The notes: a model not told the origin generated them from the letters alone. A stretch of 64,000 nt of DNA from Aquibacillus rhizosphaerae (GCF_030282825.1 NZ_JASTZU010000031.1:20355-84354); one strand, 5' to 3'. Positions 54,220 through 63,648 are shown, counted from the stretch's first letter. Made by a program: numbers and translations.

Positions 54220-55704
54220 ATGGGAAAGATAACTGGTTTTAAGGAATATAAACGACAGTCAACGCCCGAGCGTGAACCTTTAGAAAGATCAAAAGATTGG
54301 AACGATTATAAAGTTCCAATGTCTGACGAAGAGGCGAAAGTGCAAGGAGCGCGTTGTATGGATTGCGGCGTGCCAACGTGCCATACCGGAACGGATATAA
54401 ACGGTCAAACTTCGGGTTGTCCGGTGTACCACCTTATTCCTGAGTGGAATGACCTTGTTTATCAGGGACAATGGAAGCAAGCATTGGAACGTGAACTTAA
54501 AATGAATAACTTTCCGGAGTTTACAGGGATTGCTTGTCCAGCTCCATGTGAGGGAGCATGTGTACTTGGCATTAACGAGCCTCCTGTTGCGATTCGATCG
54601 ATTGAAAGGTCAATTATCGAAAAAGGCTTTGATGAAGGCTGGGTTCAGCCAGAACCACCAACAATCCGAACAGAAAAGCTTGTTGCGGTTGTTGGTTCTG
54701 GGCCTGCTGGTTTGGCTGCTGCTGCACAACTCAATAAAGCTGGTCATAACGTTACCGTGTTTGAACGAGATGATCGAATTGGTGGTCTATTAACTTATGG
54801 AATTCCGGAAATGAAACTATCTTATGATGTGGTTGAACGTCGTGTTGATATACTCGAAAAAGAAGGAATCACTTTTCGGACGAATGTAGAGATAGGTAAG
54901 GATTACCCGGTGGATGAACTCCAAGATGATTTTGATTCGGTTATCCTTTGTGGAGGAGCTACTAATCACCGAGACTTACCTGTTGAAGGGAGAGAGCTAA
55001 AAGGTGTTCATTTTGCAATGGACTTTCTTCATGCCAACACGAAAAGTCTCTTGGATTCTAATTTGGAAGATGGAAATTATATTTCAGCCAAGGATAAAGA
55101 TGTTATTGTTATTGGTGGGGGCGATACTGGGACAGATTGTTTGGCAACCAGCATTCGCCACAATTGCAAAAGCTTGACTCAATTTGACTACAATGAGAAA
55201 AAGCCTTCCGTGCGAGAAGATAACAACCCATGGCCTGAATGGCCGGTGATTCATCGCGTGGAATACGGACATAAAGAAGCTGAAGCTGTACTCGGATCGG
55301 ATCCTCGTGCGTATACAGTTGTAACGAAAAAGTTCGTAGGAGATGGGAATGGTCACGTAAAAGAGGTTCACACGATAGAAGTGGAGCAATATGTTGATGA
55401 AGATGGGAATAGAATTAAAAAAGAAATACCAGGAACAGAAAAAATATGGCCTGCTCAGCTTGTTTTATTGGCGATTGGTTTTACGGGTCCGGAACAAAGT
55501 CTTATTAAAGAAATTGGTGTAAAGACTGACCCAAGAACAAATGTGAAAGCAGACTATGGTCAGTACAAGACGAGTGTTGACGGTGTATTTGCTGCTGGGG
55601 ACATGCGTAGAGGTCAAAGTTTAATTGTTTGGGCAATTAACGAAGGTAGAGAAGCTGCAAGAGAGTGCGACCGTTATTTGATGGGGTCAACACAATTGCC
55701 TTAA
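54220..55704 (+). CDS. gltB: glutamate synthase (NADPH) small subunit
   Basis: The 494-aa protein has an N-terminal Fe-S domain with cysteine clusters (ARCMDCGVPTCH, GCPVYH, CPAPCEGAC), the FAD-binding GSGPAGLAAAAQL with FERDDRIGGLLTYGIPEMKL, an NADPH-binding GGGDTGTDCLATS and a closing FAAGDMRRGQSLIVWAINEGREAA. It passes electrons from NADPH through FAD and 4Fe-4S clusters to the large subunit. GGAGGG precedes the ATG. In Bacillus nomenclature the large and small subunits are gltA and gltB. Confidence 0.97.
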   Translation: MGKITGFKEYKRQSTPEREPLERSKDWNDYKVPMSDEEAKVQGARCMDCGVPTCHTGTDINGQTSGCPVYHLIPEWNDLVYQGQWKQALERELKMNNFPEFTGIACPAPCEGACVLGINEPPVAIRSIERSIIEKGFDEGWVQPEPPTIRTEKLVAVVGSGPAGLAAAAQLNKAGHNVTVFERDDRIGGLLTYGIPEMKLSYDVVERRVDILEKEGITFRTNVEIGKDYPVDELQDDFDSVILCGGATNHRDLPVEGRELKGVHFAMDFLHANTKSLLDSNLEDGNYISAKDKDVIVIGGGDTGTDCLATSIRHNCKSLTQFDYNEKKPSVREDNNPWPEWPVIHRVEYGHKEAEAVLGSDPRAYTVVTKKFVGDGNGHVKEVHTIEVEQYVDEDGNRIKKEIPGTEKIWPAQLVLLAIGFTGPEQSLIKEIGVKTDPRTNVKADYGQYKTSVDGVFAAGDMRRGQSLIVWAINEGREAARECDRYLMGSTQLP

Positions 55705-55770
55705 TTTAGAAAGGCCTACTTGGGGTATGTTAGACTCCTTGAGAAAGGAATAGTTTAAATAGAAATACTT

Positions 55771-55828
55771 AAAAAGATGTCAGGAAACAATCATGTGTTA
55801 ACCATGATTGTTCCAGGCATCTTTTTTT
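55771..55828 (+). terminator. terminator of the glutamate synthase operon
   Basis: AAAAAGATGTCAGGAAACAATCATG pairs with CATGATTGTTCCAGGCATCTTTTT with small bulges, followed by a T run. Confidence 0.9.
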
Positions 55829-55892
55829 GGTGGTTTCAAGGCAGGGATAAAGCCATCACATAGCGAAATTGTTTAAGTGAAAAAATTCATGC

Positions 55893-56090
55893 GTGAAAAT
55901 AGAAAAATTGTTGAAAGTCTGGTCGGAAAACTATGAACCTAAGGATAATTCTATGGTAGCTGGGTTGCCCAAAGCATTTTTCCCTAGAGTGAGATCGGTC
56001 GCATGGAGTAATGCACTTATTTTCCATTTTTATCCAAAATATATGTGCGATATCGTTTATGTGGATTATGTGAGTGGAGGGAATACGTAA
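55893..56090 (+). CDS. possible small protein upstream of the binding-protein gene, 65 aa
   Basis: GTG 55893 opens a frame MKIEKLLKVWSENYEPKDN... ending in a TAATG overlap with the next start codon at 56090. The overlap and a plausible composition speak for a gene. The absence of a ribosome binding site before 55893 speaks against it. No family recognised. Confidence 0.35.
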   Translation: MKIEKLLKVWSENYEPKDNSMVAGLPKAFFPRVRSVAWSNALIFHFYPKYMCDIVYVDYVSGGNT

Positions 56091-57190
56091 TGAGAAAGTA
56101 TTTGAGATTTTATTTAGTATTTTTTTTAATTGCATATATTTTTTTAATTAGTGTTACTGGATGTCAAGGAAGTACGGAGTCAATGAAGAATAATGACTCA
56201 GAAATGCCAGTACAAACGGAGATTGAACAAGAAAGCAAAGAAACGTATAAAATTTTACATGTAATGAGTTATCATACGCCTTGGGAATGGACAGAAACAC
56301 AATTACAAGGATTTAAGGATGCAATGGAAAATGAAAATATAGAATACAAGGTATTCGAAATGGATACGAAAAATTTTAGCACGGACGAACAGAAACAGAA
56401 GAAAGCTCAAGAAGCGATGGAACTGATTGATTCATGGGAACCAGATTTATTATTTACTGGAGATGAGGATGCACAAGAATATGTTGCACGCCATTATGTC
56501 GGGACCTCTTTGCCAATCGTATTTAGTGCTGTAAATAGAGAACCAAAAGAATACGGTTTTGATGGTGCGGAAAATGTAACTGGAGTCCTAGAACATGAAC
56601 ACTTTATCCAGAATATTAATTTATTAAAAGAAATCGTTCCAGATGTACAAGATATTGCTGTTATATTTGATGACGATCCAATTTGGCAACCAACGGAACA
56701 AAGAATGAAAGAGTCTATCTCGGAAGTCGAATCAGTTACCCTTCATTCTTGGGATTATATCGGTTCGTTCGACGTATATAAAAGTCGCATCAAGGAATTA
56801 CAAACAGAAGTAGATGCAATTGCATTAATAGGAATTTTTACGTTTAAAGATGAGAATGGTGTTAATGTTCATTATCGAGATGTATTGAAATGGACTGCTG
56901 AAAACAGTAACCTTCCTGATTTCAGTTTTTGGAAAGACCGTGTTACGTTCGGTACGTTGTCAGCAGTGAGTGTTTCTGGTTATGAACAAGGTCATGCAGC
57001 AGGACTTTTGGCAAGACAAATCTTAGTAGAAGGAAAAAGCCCAGGTAGTTTACCGATTCTTCCCTCAATGACTGGGGAACCACTAATAAACAAGGCTCGT
57101 GCAGATGACCTAGGATTAAAAATTAAGAGCAAGTCTTTGTTAAGTTCAGAGGTTATCACTGAGTATGGCTGGATGGTATCTAATGAATAA
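56090..57190 (+). CDS. ABC-type substrate-binding lipoprotein paired with a diguanylate cyclase
   Basis: The 366-aa protein has a signal peptide with lipobox SVTGCQ, then an ABC_sub_bind-type (type I periplasmic-binding) fold: YKILHVMSYHTPWEWTETQLQGFKDAM, PDLLFTGDEDAQEYVA, NVTGVLEHEHFIQNINLLKEIVPDVQDIAVIFDDD, and SGYEQGHAAGLLARQIL. No permease or ATPase follows; the next gene, overlapping by 8 bp, is a membrane diguanylate cyclase. Thus it probably acts as an external ligand sensor for the cyclase rather than in transport. ATG 56090 has GGAGGG upstream. Confidence 0.85.
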   Translation: MRKYLRFYLVFFLIAYIFLISVTGCQGSTESMKNNDSEMPVQTEIEQESKETYKILHVMSYHTPWEWTETQLQGFKDAMENENIEYKVFEMDTKNFSTDEQKQKKAQEAMELIDSWEPDLLFTGDEDAQEYVARHYVGTSLPIVFSAVNREPKEYGFDGAENVTGVLEHEHFIQNINLLKEIVPDVQDIAVIFDDDPIWQPTEQRMKESISEVESVTLHSWDYIGSFDVYKSRIKELQTEVDAIALIGIFTFKDENGVNVHYRDVLKWTAENSNLPDFSFWKDRVTFGTLSAVSVSGYEQGHAAGLLARQILVEGKSPGSLPILPSMTGEPLINKARADDLGLKIKSKSLLSSEVITEYGWMVSNE

Positions 57191-58919
57191 GTTAAACAAT
57201 AAGATTTTATTGGTTCTGATTACGATTTTATTAATAACGATTGGCACAAATAATCTTGTTAGTGGGTTGTTTTTTAATCAAGAATATGGGAAGGCCATAG
57301 AGAAAGAAATGTTTTATATTGGTGGTGGAATCAAACAACAATTAGAACGTATCTTATCTTTAGGAATAAATATGGAGGACATATTTAAATTTGATGAGAT
57401 TTGTCGAGATGTGGTTAGAAAAAATCCTGAGGTCTCTTATGCTTTTGTATTTGATAGGAACGGAAATATGCTATTTCATGGTGATGAGGAAAAACCTACG
57501 ATTACTGAATGGAACGAAGAGGAATACGAGCAAGCTTTGCGAAGTAATCATGAGTCTCAAATGGAGATTAGTGTTGACGGGAAAGATTATAATTCCGCGG
57601 TCGTACCTGTTGTAAATGAAATGAATACGGTTCAAGGTGCTATTATTATTTCTGTTTCAAATGATTATATTGCAGATAAGACAAAGAAACTTATCTATTA
57701 CTCGATTCTACAGGCAGTTTTATTTTTTGCGACTTCACTTATTTTATTGGCTACAATTCTTAGGCGGTGGGTTACAAGCCCCCTACACAATATTACGACC
57801 ATTATGAATAATGCAGGTGCTGGTAATTTAAATGTCAGGGTGAACATCAAATCAAATGATGAATTCAGGCTATTAGGTAATACATTAAACCAAATGCTTA
57901 TGAAAATTAAAGAACTGATGCATGCACAAGAAAAAGCTACCCAAATTCAGATGGAATATGTATCTGAACAGGAACGAAGTCGAGTATCGGAATTACTAAG
58001 AGATGCTATGTACACACTAAGTTCGACATTAGATGTACACAAAGTACAGCGTTTTGTATTAGAGCATCTAAAGGAATTTGTTAAATACGACCGTGCAAGT
58101 CTGTGGATGTATGAAAATGATAGATTGGTAATGCAGACATGGATGGATGTTGACGATAGTTTACCTGAAATTAGCGATGCAGATTTATGTTCTTACTCAG
58201 AGCGCTTAGAACGAGGAGGCCAATCAATCTTGTTAGAGTGTGATAATCAAGATAATTTTATGTTGGTCACGCCACTTCGCTTGCGTGGAAATTTGATAGG
58301 TATCGTATTGTTGGAAAGAGAAGGGTTTGAATTTGAGCAAAATGAAGTGGATTTAGTACTTAGCTATATAAGCCAAGCTATTGTTGCAATGGATAATGCG
58401 ATGATGTACTTTAAGATGGAAAAAATGGCAGTTACGGATGAGTTGACTGGTATGTATAATCGTCGTTATTTTTATAAGTTAGTACAAGAAGAATATGAAG
58501 TAGTGCAAATGAGTAAAGAGCCAATGGCAGTTATCTTATTCGATATTGATTATTTCAAAAAAATTAACGATCGATATGGTCATTTCGCTGCCGATGAAGT
58601 GCTTCGAGGATTGGCAACTATCATGGCTGATACAATAACTTCCTATCATAGCATAGCTCGTTTTGGAGGAGAGGAATTTGTCCTGCTTTTAGCGAAAACA
58701 AATGGACAAGGAGCAGAACAAGTTGCAGAAACAATAAGAAAGAAAGTATCTGAACACACATTTTCTACTATGCAAGGGGATATAAATATATCGGTTAGTT
58801 TAGGAGTAGCAGAACTGAAAAGAGAAGATAATGTGCAGTCATTTCTTCAAAGAGCAGATGAGGCTCTATATATTGCTAAAGAAGATGGACGAAATCGTGT
58901 AGTCTTTAAAAGGTTCTAA
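57183..58919 (+). CDS. membrane diguanylate cyclase with Cache, HAMP, GAF and GGDEF domains
   Basis: The 578-aa protein has two membrane helices (about 8-28 and 170-192) flanking an extracytoplasmic Cache-like domain (YAFVFDRNGNMLFHG). A HAMP region (RRWVTSPLHNITTIMNNAGAGNLNVRV), a GAF domain (about 265-405, LDVHKVQRFVLEHLKEFVKYDRAS) and a GGDEF domain follow, with DELTGMYNRRYF, DIDYFKKINDRYGH and active-site ARFGGEEF at about 495. The RxxD inhibitory site is absent (SYHS at that place). It should synthesise c-di-GMP under control of the lipoprotein encoded upstream. ATG 57183 overlaps that gene's stop codon region. Confidence 0.92.
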   Translation: MNKLNNKILLVLITILLITIGTNNLVSGLFFNQEYGKAIEKEMFYIGGGIKQQLERILSLGINMEDIFKFDEICRDVVRKNPEVSYAFVFDRNGNMLFHGDEEKPTITEWNEEEYEQALRSNHESQMEISVDGKDYNSAVVPVVNEMNTVQGAIIISVSNDYIADKTKKLIYYSILQAVLFFATSLILLATILRRWVTSPLHNITTIMNNAGAGNLNVRVNIKSNDEFRLLGNTLNQMLMKIKELMHAQEKATQIQMEYVSEQERSRVSELLRDAMYTLSSTLDVHKVQRFVLEHLKEFVKYDRASLWMYENDRLVMQTWMDVDDSLPEISDADLCSYSERLERGGQSILLECDNQDNFMLVTPLRLRGNLIGIVLLEREGFEFEQNEVDLVLSYISQAIVAMDNAMMYFKMEKMAVTDELTGMYNRRYFYKLVQEEYEVVQMSKEPMAVILFDIDYFKKINDRYGHFAADEVLRGLATIMADTITSYHSIARFGGEEFVLLLAKTNGQGAEQVAETIRKKVSEHTFSTMQGDINISVSLGVAELKREDNVQSFLQRADEALYIAKEDGRNRVVFKRF

Positions 58920-58943
58920 AACAAATAGAATAAGAAATTTATT

Positions 58944-59003
58944 AAGATGTCTTAAATGCGAAAGATAGTGAGTTATCTTCGGGTTTTTAGACATCTTTTT
59001 TTG
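58944..59003 (+). terminator. terminator after the diguanylate cyclase
   Basis: AAGATGTCT and AGACATCTT form the outer stem with an inner GCGAAAGATA/TATCTTCG helix, followed by TTTTTTT. Confidence 0.85.
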
Positions 59004-59224
59004 TAAATTTAAAAGAAAATATGGTTTATAGAAAACGGCTGTTAATGCTTTGGTTAATGGGAGGATTCTAAAGGTTGTCAGAGAAAATACTTTGATAATT
59101 TTGTTAAATATATTTAAATTTTATTAGCTTTCTATGAAGTGTTTGTAAGTTTATGGTAAAAGTGATTTTTTTCTATGGAAATTATGATTAAATGTACGTA
59201 GTTCTACAAGGGAGGTAAATTTAG

Positions 59225-60337
59225 GTGAAACAAGTAGAGTTGATGGATGTTTCAAAAGCTTACGAAAAGCAACAGTATGTTTTAGATGAAATTAACTTAT
59301 CAATTGAAGAAGGAGAATTCTTTGTACTTGTTGGACCATCTGGTTCTGGAAAAAGTACGTTACTTCGGATGATTGCGGGGCTTGAAGATATTACAGATGG
59401 CACACTGAAAATTAATGATAAAGTTGTTAACCATCTGCCTCCAAAAGATCGAAATCTTTCGATGGTATTTCAAAATTATGCTTTATACCCACACTTAACC
59501 GTCGAACAAAATATTCTATTTGGTTTAAACGCAAAAAAAGTGAATAAAAAAGAACAGCAGAAAAGACTAAAAGAAACTGCAGAAATGATGGGCTTACGTA
59601 ACTATTTAAAACGTAAACCAAAGCAGCTTTCCGGTGGTCAAAGACAACGTGTAGCCTTAGCAAGGTCTGTTGTTAGTGAATCACCTTTATGTTTAATGGA
59701 CGAACCGCTTTCCAATTTGGATGCAAAACTTCGCGCGCATATGAGAATTGAAATCCGTCGCCTGCAAAAACGGCTAGGGCTAACCATGGTCTATGTAACG
59801 CATGACCAAGTGGAAGCGATGACTATGGGGGATCGCATCATGGTACTCGACAACGGAAAGATTCAGCAAGTAGGCGAGCCTATTACTTTGTATAATGAGC
59901 CAGCTAATTTGTTTGTAGCATCCTTTATCGGATCACCAAAAATGAATATGGGCAATGCGGCAATTATTGATCAAAAACTTGTAATTGAAGGTGTACTTAA
60001 GATTCCAGTGGATCCAGCTGATGTCGCAACTTTAACTAAGAACAATGGTCTTACTGTAGGAATTAGAGCTGAGCATATTTTTCAAGGAACAAGTGAAAAT
60101 ACAACACACGAGCTAGAAGTGATAAATGTGGAACAATTAGGCAATGAAACACTACTTACGTTTGAGATTGGTAAGGAGTTATGGACCGCAAAATGGCTAG
60201 GTCAATGGCGCGTCGACGTTGGTGATAAAGTACCTGTACATATATCAACGAAAAATATTAGCTTCTTTGACACAGAATCGGGCCAGTTAATGAAACCAGC
60301 TTCCATTATAAATGAACAAGAGGTTGTTGCGATATGA
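59225..60337 (+). CDS. ugpC: ABC transporter ATP-binding protein (UgpC/MsmX type)
   Basis: The 370-aa ATPase has Walker A GPSGSGKST, the Q-loop VFQNYALYPH, signature LSGGQRQRVALAR, Walker B LCLMDEPLSNLD and the switch YVTHDQVEAMTMGD. The C-terminal OB/TOBE regulatory domain (VGIRAEHIF) is that of the CUT1 family. It powers the permease pair encoded next. The start is GTG 59225 with GGGAGG upstream. It is the first gene of ugpC-A-E-B, overlapping ugpA by ATGA. Confidence 0.92.
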   Translation: MKQVELMDVSKAYEKQQYVLDEINLSIEEGEFFVLVGPSGSGKSTLLRMIAGLEDITDGTLKINDKVVNHLPPKDRNLSMVFQNYALYPHLTVEQNILFGLNAKKVNKKEQQKRLKETAEMMGLRNYLKRKPKQLSGGQRQRVALARSVVSESPLCLMDEPLSNLDAKLRAHMRIEIRRLQKRLGLTMVYVTHDQVEAMTMGDRIMVLDNGKIQQVGEPITLYNEPANLFVASFIGSPKMNMGNAAIIDQKLVIEGVLKIPVDPADVATLTKNNGLTVGIRAEHIFQGTSENTTHELEVINVEQLGNETLLTFEIGKELWTAKWLGQWRVDVGDKVPVHISTKNISFFDTESGQLMKPASIINEQEVVAI

Positions 60338-61272
60338 ATGAAATGACCATTCATAGAGAATCATTAGCTACAGTCGATTTCGAAAAGGTGAAAAAGAGAC
60401 AACGTATGGGTAGTTTTTTTAAAGGGATATTATTTCTCCTGCCGTCTATTGTGTTATTTAGTGTTTTTCTTTTTTACCCAATGGTCCGAACAATCTATTT
60501 AAGTTTTTTCTTAACAGACAATAGTGGTGTTCCAACCGTATTTGTTGGATTAGATAACTTTACGAATATCTTTTCATCACCAATATTTCAGCAAAGCTTA
60601 CAATCTACCATTCTATTTGTACTTTACACTGTTCCGGGTGCTATATTAATTAGTTTGTTTCTAGCAGTAATAGCGAATGAAAAGCTCAGAGGAATAGGTA
60701 TTTTCCGTACGATGTTTTCTTCAACAATGGGTATTTCAGTTGCAGCTGCGTCTGTATTTTGGATGTTTTTATTTCACCCAACAATGGGGTGGTTAAATCA
60801 ATTGCTTCAGGTTGTTGGTCTTGACGGAATTGGTTGGTTAACTGATCCTAAGTGGGCACTTTTATCTGTATCGATATCAACTGTTTGGATGAACATTGGT
60901 TTTACTTTTTTAATTTTGTTAGGTGGTCTCCAGTCGATTGATTCTTACTTATATGAAAGTGCAGACATTGACGGAGCTGGTTATTTTTATAAATTACGTA
61001 GGATTACCATTCCAATGCTGTCACCAACGTTGTTTTTTGTTGTGACGGTTACGTTAATTAATGCTTTCCAAACGTTTGGGCAAATTGACATGTTAACAAG
61101 AGGTGGCCCTCAAAATGAAACCAATTTAATTGTCTATTCGATTTATCAGGAAGCGTTTATGAATTATCAATATGGTACAGCCAGTGCGCAAGCGATTATA
61201 TTATTCCTGATTATCTTAGTAATCACCATTGTGCAATTCAAACTTGGGGAAAGGAAGGTTCATTATCAATGA
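60334..61272 (+). CDS. ugpA: sn-glycerol-3-phosphate ABC transporter permease UgpA-type
   Basis: The 312-aa CUT1 permease has six membrane helices and the EAA loop YLYESADIDGAGYFYKLRRITIPMLSP, which contacts the ATPase. FLFYPMVRTIYLSFF and DMLTRGGPQNETNLIVYSIYQEAF are family landmarks of MalF/UgpA-like proteins. It overlaps both neighbours by ATGA, so the three genes are translated together. Confidence 0.92.
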   Translation: MNEMTIHRESLATVDFEKVKKRQRMGSFFKGILFLLPSIVLFSVFLFYPMVRTIYLSFFLTDNSGVPTVFVGLDNFTNIFSSPIFQQSLQSTILFVLYTVPGAILISLFLAVIANEKLRGIGIFRTMFSSTMGISVAAASVFWMFLFHPTMGWLNQLLQVVGLDGIGWLTDPKWALLSVSISTVWMNIGFTFLILLGGLQSIDSYLYESADIDGAGYFYKLRRITIPMLSPTLFFVVTVTLINAFQTFGQIDMLTRGGPQNETNLIVYSIYQEAFMNYQYGTASAQAIILFLIILVITIVQFKLGERKVHYQ

Positions 61273-62087
61273 CGATGCCACTTCACCAAAAGGTTATTTT
61301 TTATCTATTGCTTTCTATATCGGCAATACTCATTTTTGCACCTGCAATTATCGCATTTTTAATGAGCTTTATGCCGAGCCAAGATATTTTGACGGGGAAA
61401 ATAATACCGACTTCATTAACGTTAGATAATTATGTACAGGTATTCGATCGCTCCCCTCTTTTCAACTATTTAATTAATAGTTTTGTAGTATCGGTTGTCA
61501 TTATGCTTGGGCAATTAGTTTTAGCGAGTCTTGCAGCCTATGCCTTTGTATTCTTGAATTTTAAAGGTAGAGATGCATTGTTCTTTATTTTTATTGCAAC
61601 GATGATGGTTCCATTCGAGGCATCCATTATTCCGAACTTCCAAACAATTCGGGATATGGGCTGGATTGATAGCTATACAGGATTGTCGATTCCTTTCTTC
61701 GCGATGGCATTTGGTACTTTTTTATTAAGACAAAATTTCAAGCAAATACCAAAGGAACTTAAAGAAGCTAGCGAAATTGCAGGCATTGGTGATTTTCGAT
61801 TCTATTTAACTGTGGTTTTACCTGTCGCAAAAACTAGTTTAGTAACCCTAGGCGTATACGGTTTCTTAACTTCATGGAATATGTACCTATGGCCATTACT
61901 TGCGACGACAAATGATAGTGTTCGAACGGTTCAAATTGGTTTGAGGCAACTACAATCACAAGAGCAATTAAATGAATGGGGAGTGATTATGGCCGGGGCA
62001 ATCATTGTGGTACTCCCAACATTAATTCTATTATTTTTAGGTCAAAATAAGTTGCAAAAGGGATTAGCAGAGGGTGCATTAAAATAG
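61269..62087 (+). CDS. ugpE: sn-glycerol-3-phosphate ABC transporter permease UgpE-type
   Basis: The 272-aa MalG/UgpE-like permease has six helices. The EAA loop reads IPKELKEASEIAGIGDFRFYLTVVLPVAKTSLVTL. The C-terminal QSQEQLNEWGVIMAGAIIVVLPTLILLFLGQNKLQKGLAEGALK is typical of the UgpE group. It is separated from ugpB by 121 bp holding two hairpins. Confidence 0.93.
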   Translation: MTMPLHQKVIFYLLLSISAILIFAPAIIAFLMSFMPSQDILTGKIIPTSLTLDNYVQVFDRSPLFNYLINSFVVSVVIMLGQLVLASLAAYAFVFLNFKGRDALFFIFIATMMVPFEASIIPNFQTIRDMGWIDSYTGLSIPFFAMAFGTFLLRQNFKQIPKELKEASEIAGIGDFRFYLTVVLPVAKTSLVTLGVYGFLTSWNMYLWPLLATTNDSVRTVQIGLRQLQSQEQLNEWGVIMAGAIIVVLPTLILLFLGQNKLQKGLAEGALK

Positions 62088-62135
62088 CGGAAGTACTAAA
62101 GGCCTTCGCACAAATCAGGATATTTACTGACAGCT

Positions 62136-62179
62136 TTTCATGTTCAACTGAAAAATTTCTACATCTCGTTAACGAGATG
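62136..62179 (+). promoter_or_regulatory. two hairpins in the ugpE-ugpB interval
   Basis: TTTTCA/TGAAAA (62136-62155) and the 18-bp perfect palindrome CATCTCGTTAACGAGATG (62162-62179) lie in the gap before ugpB, without T-runs. They could stabilise processed ugpB mRNA, raising binding-protein levels over the permease, or the palindrome could be an operator. Confidence 0.45.
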
Positions 62180-62208
62180 AACAACAACCAATAGGGAGTG
62201 TTTCGAAA

Positions 62209-63603
62209 TTGAAAAAAATATTATTCGTTTTATTCATGCTTGTATTTGCAATCGTTATTTCAGCATGTAGCTCAGCTGATGCAACAAATGAAGAAAAATC
62301 TGGGGAAGAAAATAAAAGTGAAGAGCCATCCACAAATGAAGAAAGTGAAACAGAAGAAAAAGCTAGCGAAGAGCCGACAACAGTATCATTTTGGCACTCT
62401 ATGGGTGGAGCAGCGCAGGAAGCTTTAGATGAAATCGTTGAGAATTATAATGATTCTCAAGATGCCATTCAAGTAAATGCTGAGTACCAAGGTACGTATG
62501 ACGAAGCTCTAACAAAGTTTCACAGTGTTGCTGGTACGGACAGTGCACCAACGATGATGCAGGTGTTTGAAATTGGGACAATGTCGATGATTAACAGCGG
62601 ACATATAGAACCAATCCAAACATTGATTGATGAAGATGGGTATGACATGAGTGGTTTAGAAGAAAATATTGTTAACTATTATAAGATTGATGATCAGTTC
62701 TATTCTATGCCTTTTAATTCTTCGACACCGGTTATGTACTATAACAAGGATGCATTTGAAGCAGCTGGTCTAGATCCAGAGGCGCCTCCTGCAACATACG
62801 AAGAAATTGAAGAAGCTAGCAAAGCGATCGTCGAAGCAAATCCTGAAATGAAAGGTTTTGCACTACAAGCATATGGTTGGTTATTTGAACAGTTATTAGC
62901 TAACCAAGGTGCACAATTAATGAATAACGATAACGGACGTGGCGACACGCCAACTGAGGTTGGTTTTACGGATGAACAAGGTAAATCAATATTTAACTGG
63001 GTGAAGCAAATGATTGATGACGAAACGTTTGCAAATTATGGAACGAACGGTGACAACATGATTTCTGGATTTTTAGCTGAAGATGTATCTATGTTTATTC
63101 AATCATCGTCAACTGCAAGAGATGTTATTGATAATGCTCCATTTGAAGTTGGTGTAGCGTTTATCCCTTATCCTGAAACAACGGAACGTGAAGGTGTGGT
63201 TATTGGTGGAGCAAGCCTATGGATGATGAATGGTGCAGAAGATGCACAACAAAAAGCTGCATGGGAATTTATGAAATATTTACAAACACCTGAAGTACAA
63301 GCGGAATGGCATGTAGGAACTGGTTACTTTGCAATTAATCCTGCAGCATACGATGAGCAGATTGTTCAAGACGCATATAAAGAAATGCCACAATTAAAAG
63401 TAACTGTAGAACAATTACAGTCAACTAAATCCTCTATTGCTACACAAGGTGCAATCATGGATATGATACCTGAAGGTCGTAGAATTACAGAAACAGCTCT
63501 TGAAACAGTATATAACGGTGGCGATGTAGATGAAGCCTATACGACAGCTGTTGAACAACTTAACGCAGCAATCGAGAAAGCAAATACAGCAAGGGGAGAA
63601 TAG
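62209..63603 (+). CDS. ugpB: sn-glycerol-3-phosphate-type substrate-binding lipoprotein UgpB
   Basis: The 464-aa protein has a signal peptide with lipobox VISACS, an acidic Glu/Ser-rich spacer, and a CUT1 binding fold: TVSFWHSMGGAAQEALDEIVENYN, PTMMQVFEIGTMSMINSG, PFNSSTPVMYYNKDAFEAAGLDP and LQAYGWLFEQLLANQGA. These match UgpB-type proteins that take up glycerol 3-phosphate or its diesters. TTG 62209 has AGGGAGTG upstream. It ends the operon. Confidence 0.92.
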   Translation: MKKILFVLFMLVFAIVISACSSADATNEEKSGEENKSEEPSTNEESETEEKASEEPTTVSFWHSMGGAAQEALDEIVENYNDSQDAIQVNAEYQGTYDEALTKFHSVAGTDSAPTMMQVFEIGTMSMINSGHIEPIQTLIDEDGYDMSGLEENIVNYYKIDDQFYSMPFNSSTPVMYYNKDAFEAAGLDPEAPPATYEEIEEASKAIVEANPEMKGFALQAYGWLFEQLLANQGAQLMNNDNGRGDTPTEVGFTDEQGKSIFNWVKQMIDDETFANYGTNGDNMISGFLAEDVSMFIQSSSTARDVIDNAPFEVGVAFIPYPETTEREGVVIGGASLWMMNGAEDAQQKAAWEFMKYLQTPEVQAEWHVGTGYFAINPAAYDEQIVQDAYKEMPQLKVTVEQLQSTKSSIATQGAIMDMIPEGRRITETALETVYNGGDVDEAYTTAVEQLNAAIEKANTARGE

Positions 63604-63616
63604 TCTTCAAATAAGA

Positions 63617-63648
63617 GGATTAGGCAACAGCTGGCTGTTGCCTAATCC
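63617..63648 (+). terminator. hairpin after ugpB
   Basis: GGATTAGGCAACAGC and GCTGTTGCCTAATCC form a 15-bp perfect foldback with almost no loop. The T-run is short. Confidence 0.75.

Noticed and set aside
59142..59170. Pho-box-like TTTACC and CTTACA, 11 bp apart on the minus strand, before ugpC
   Set aside because: Only two imperfect units are present in the unexpected orientation; four are normally needed for PhoP binding.
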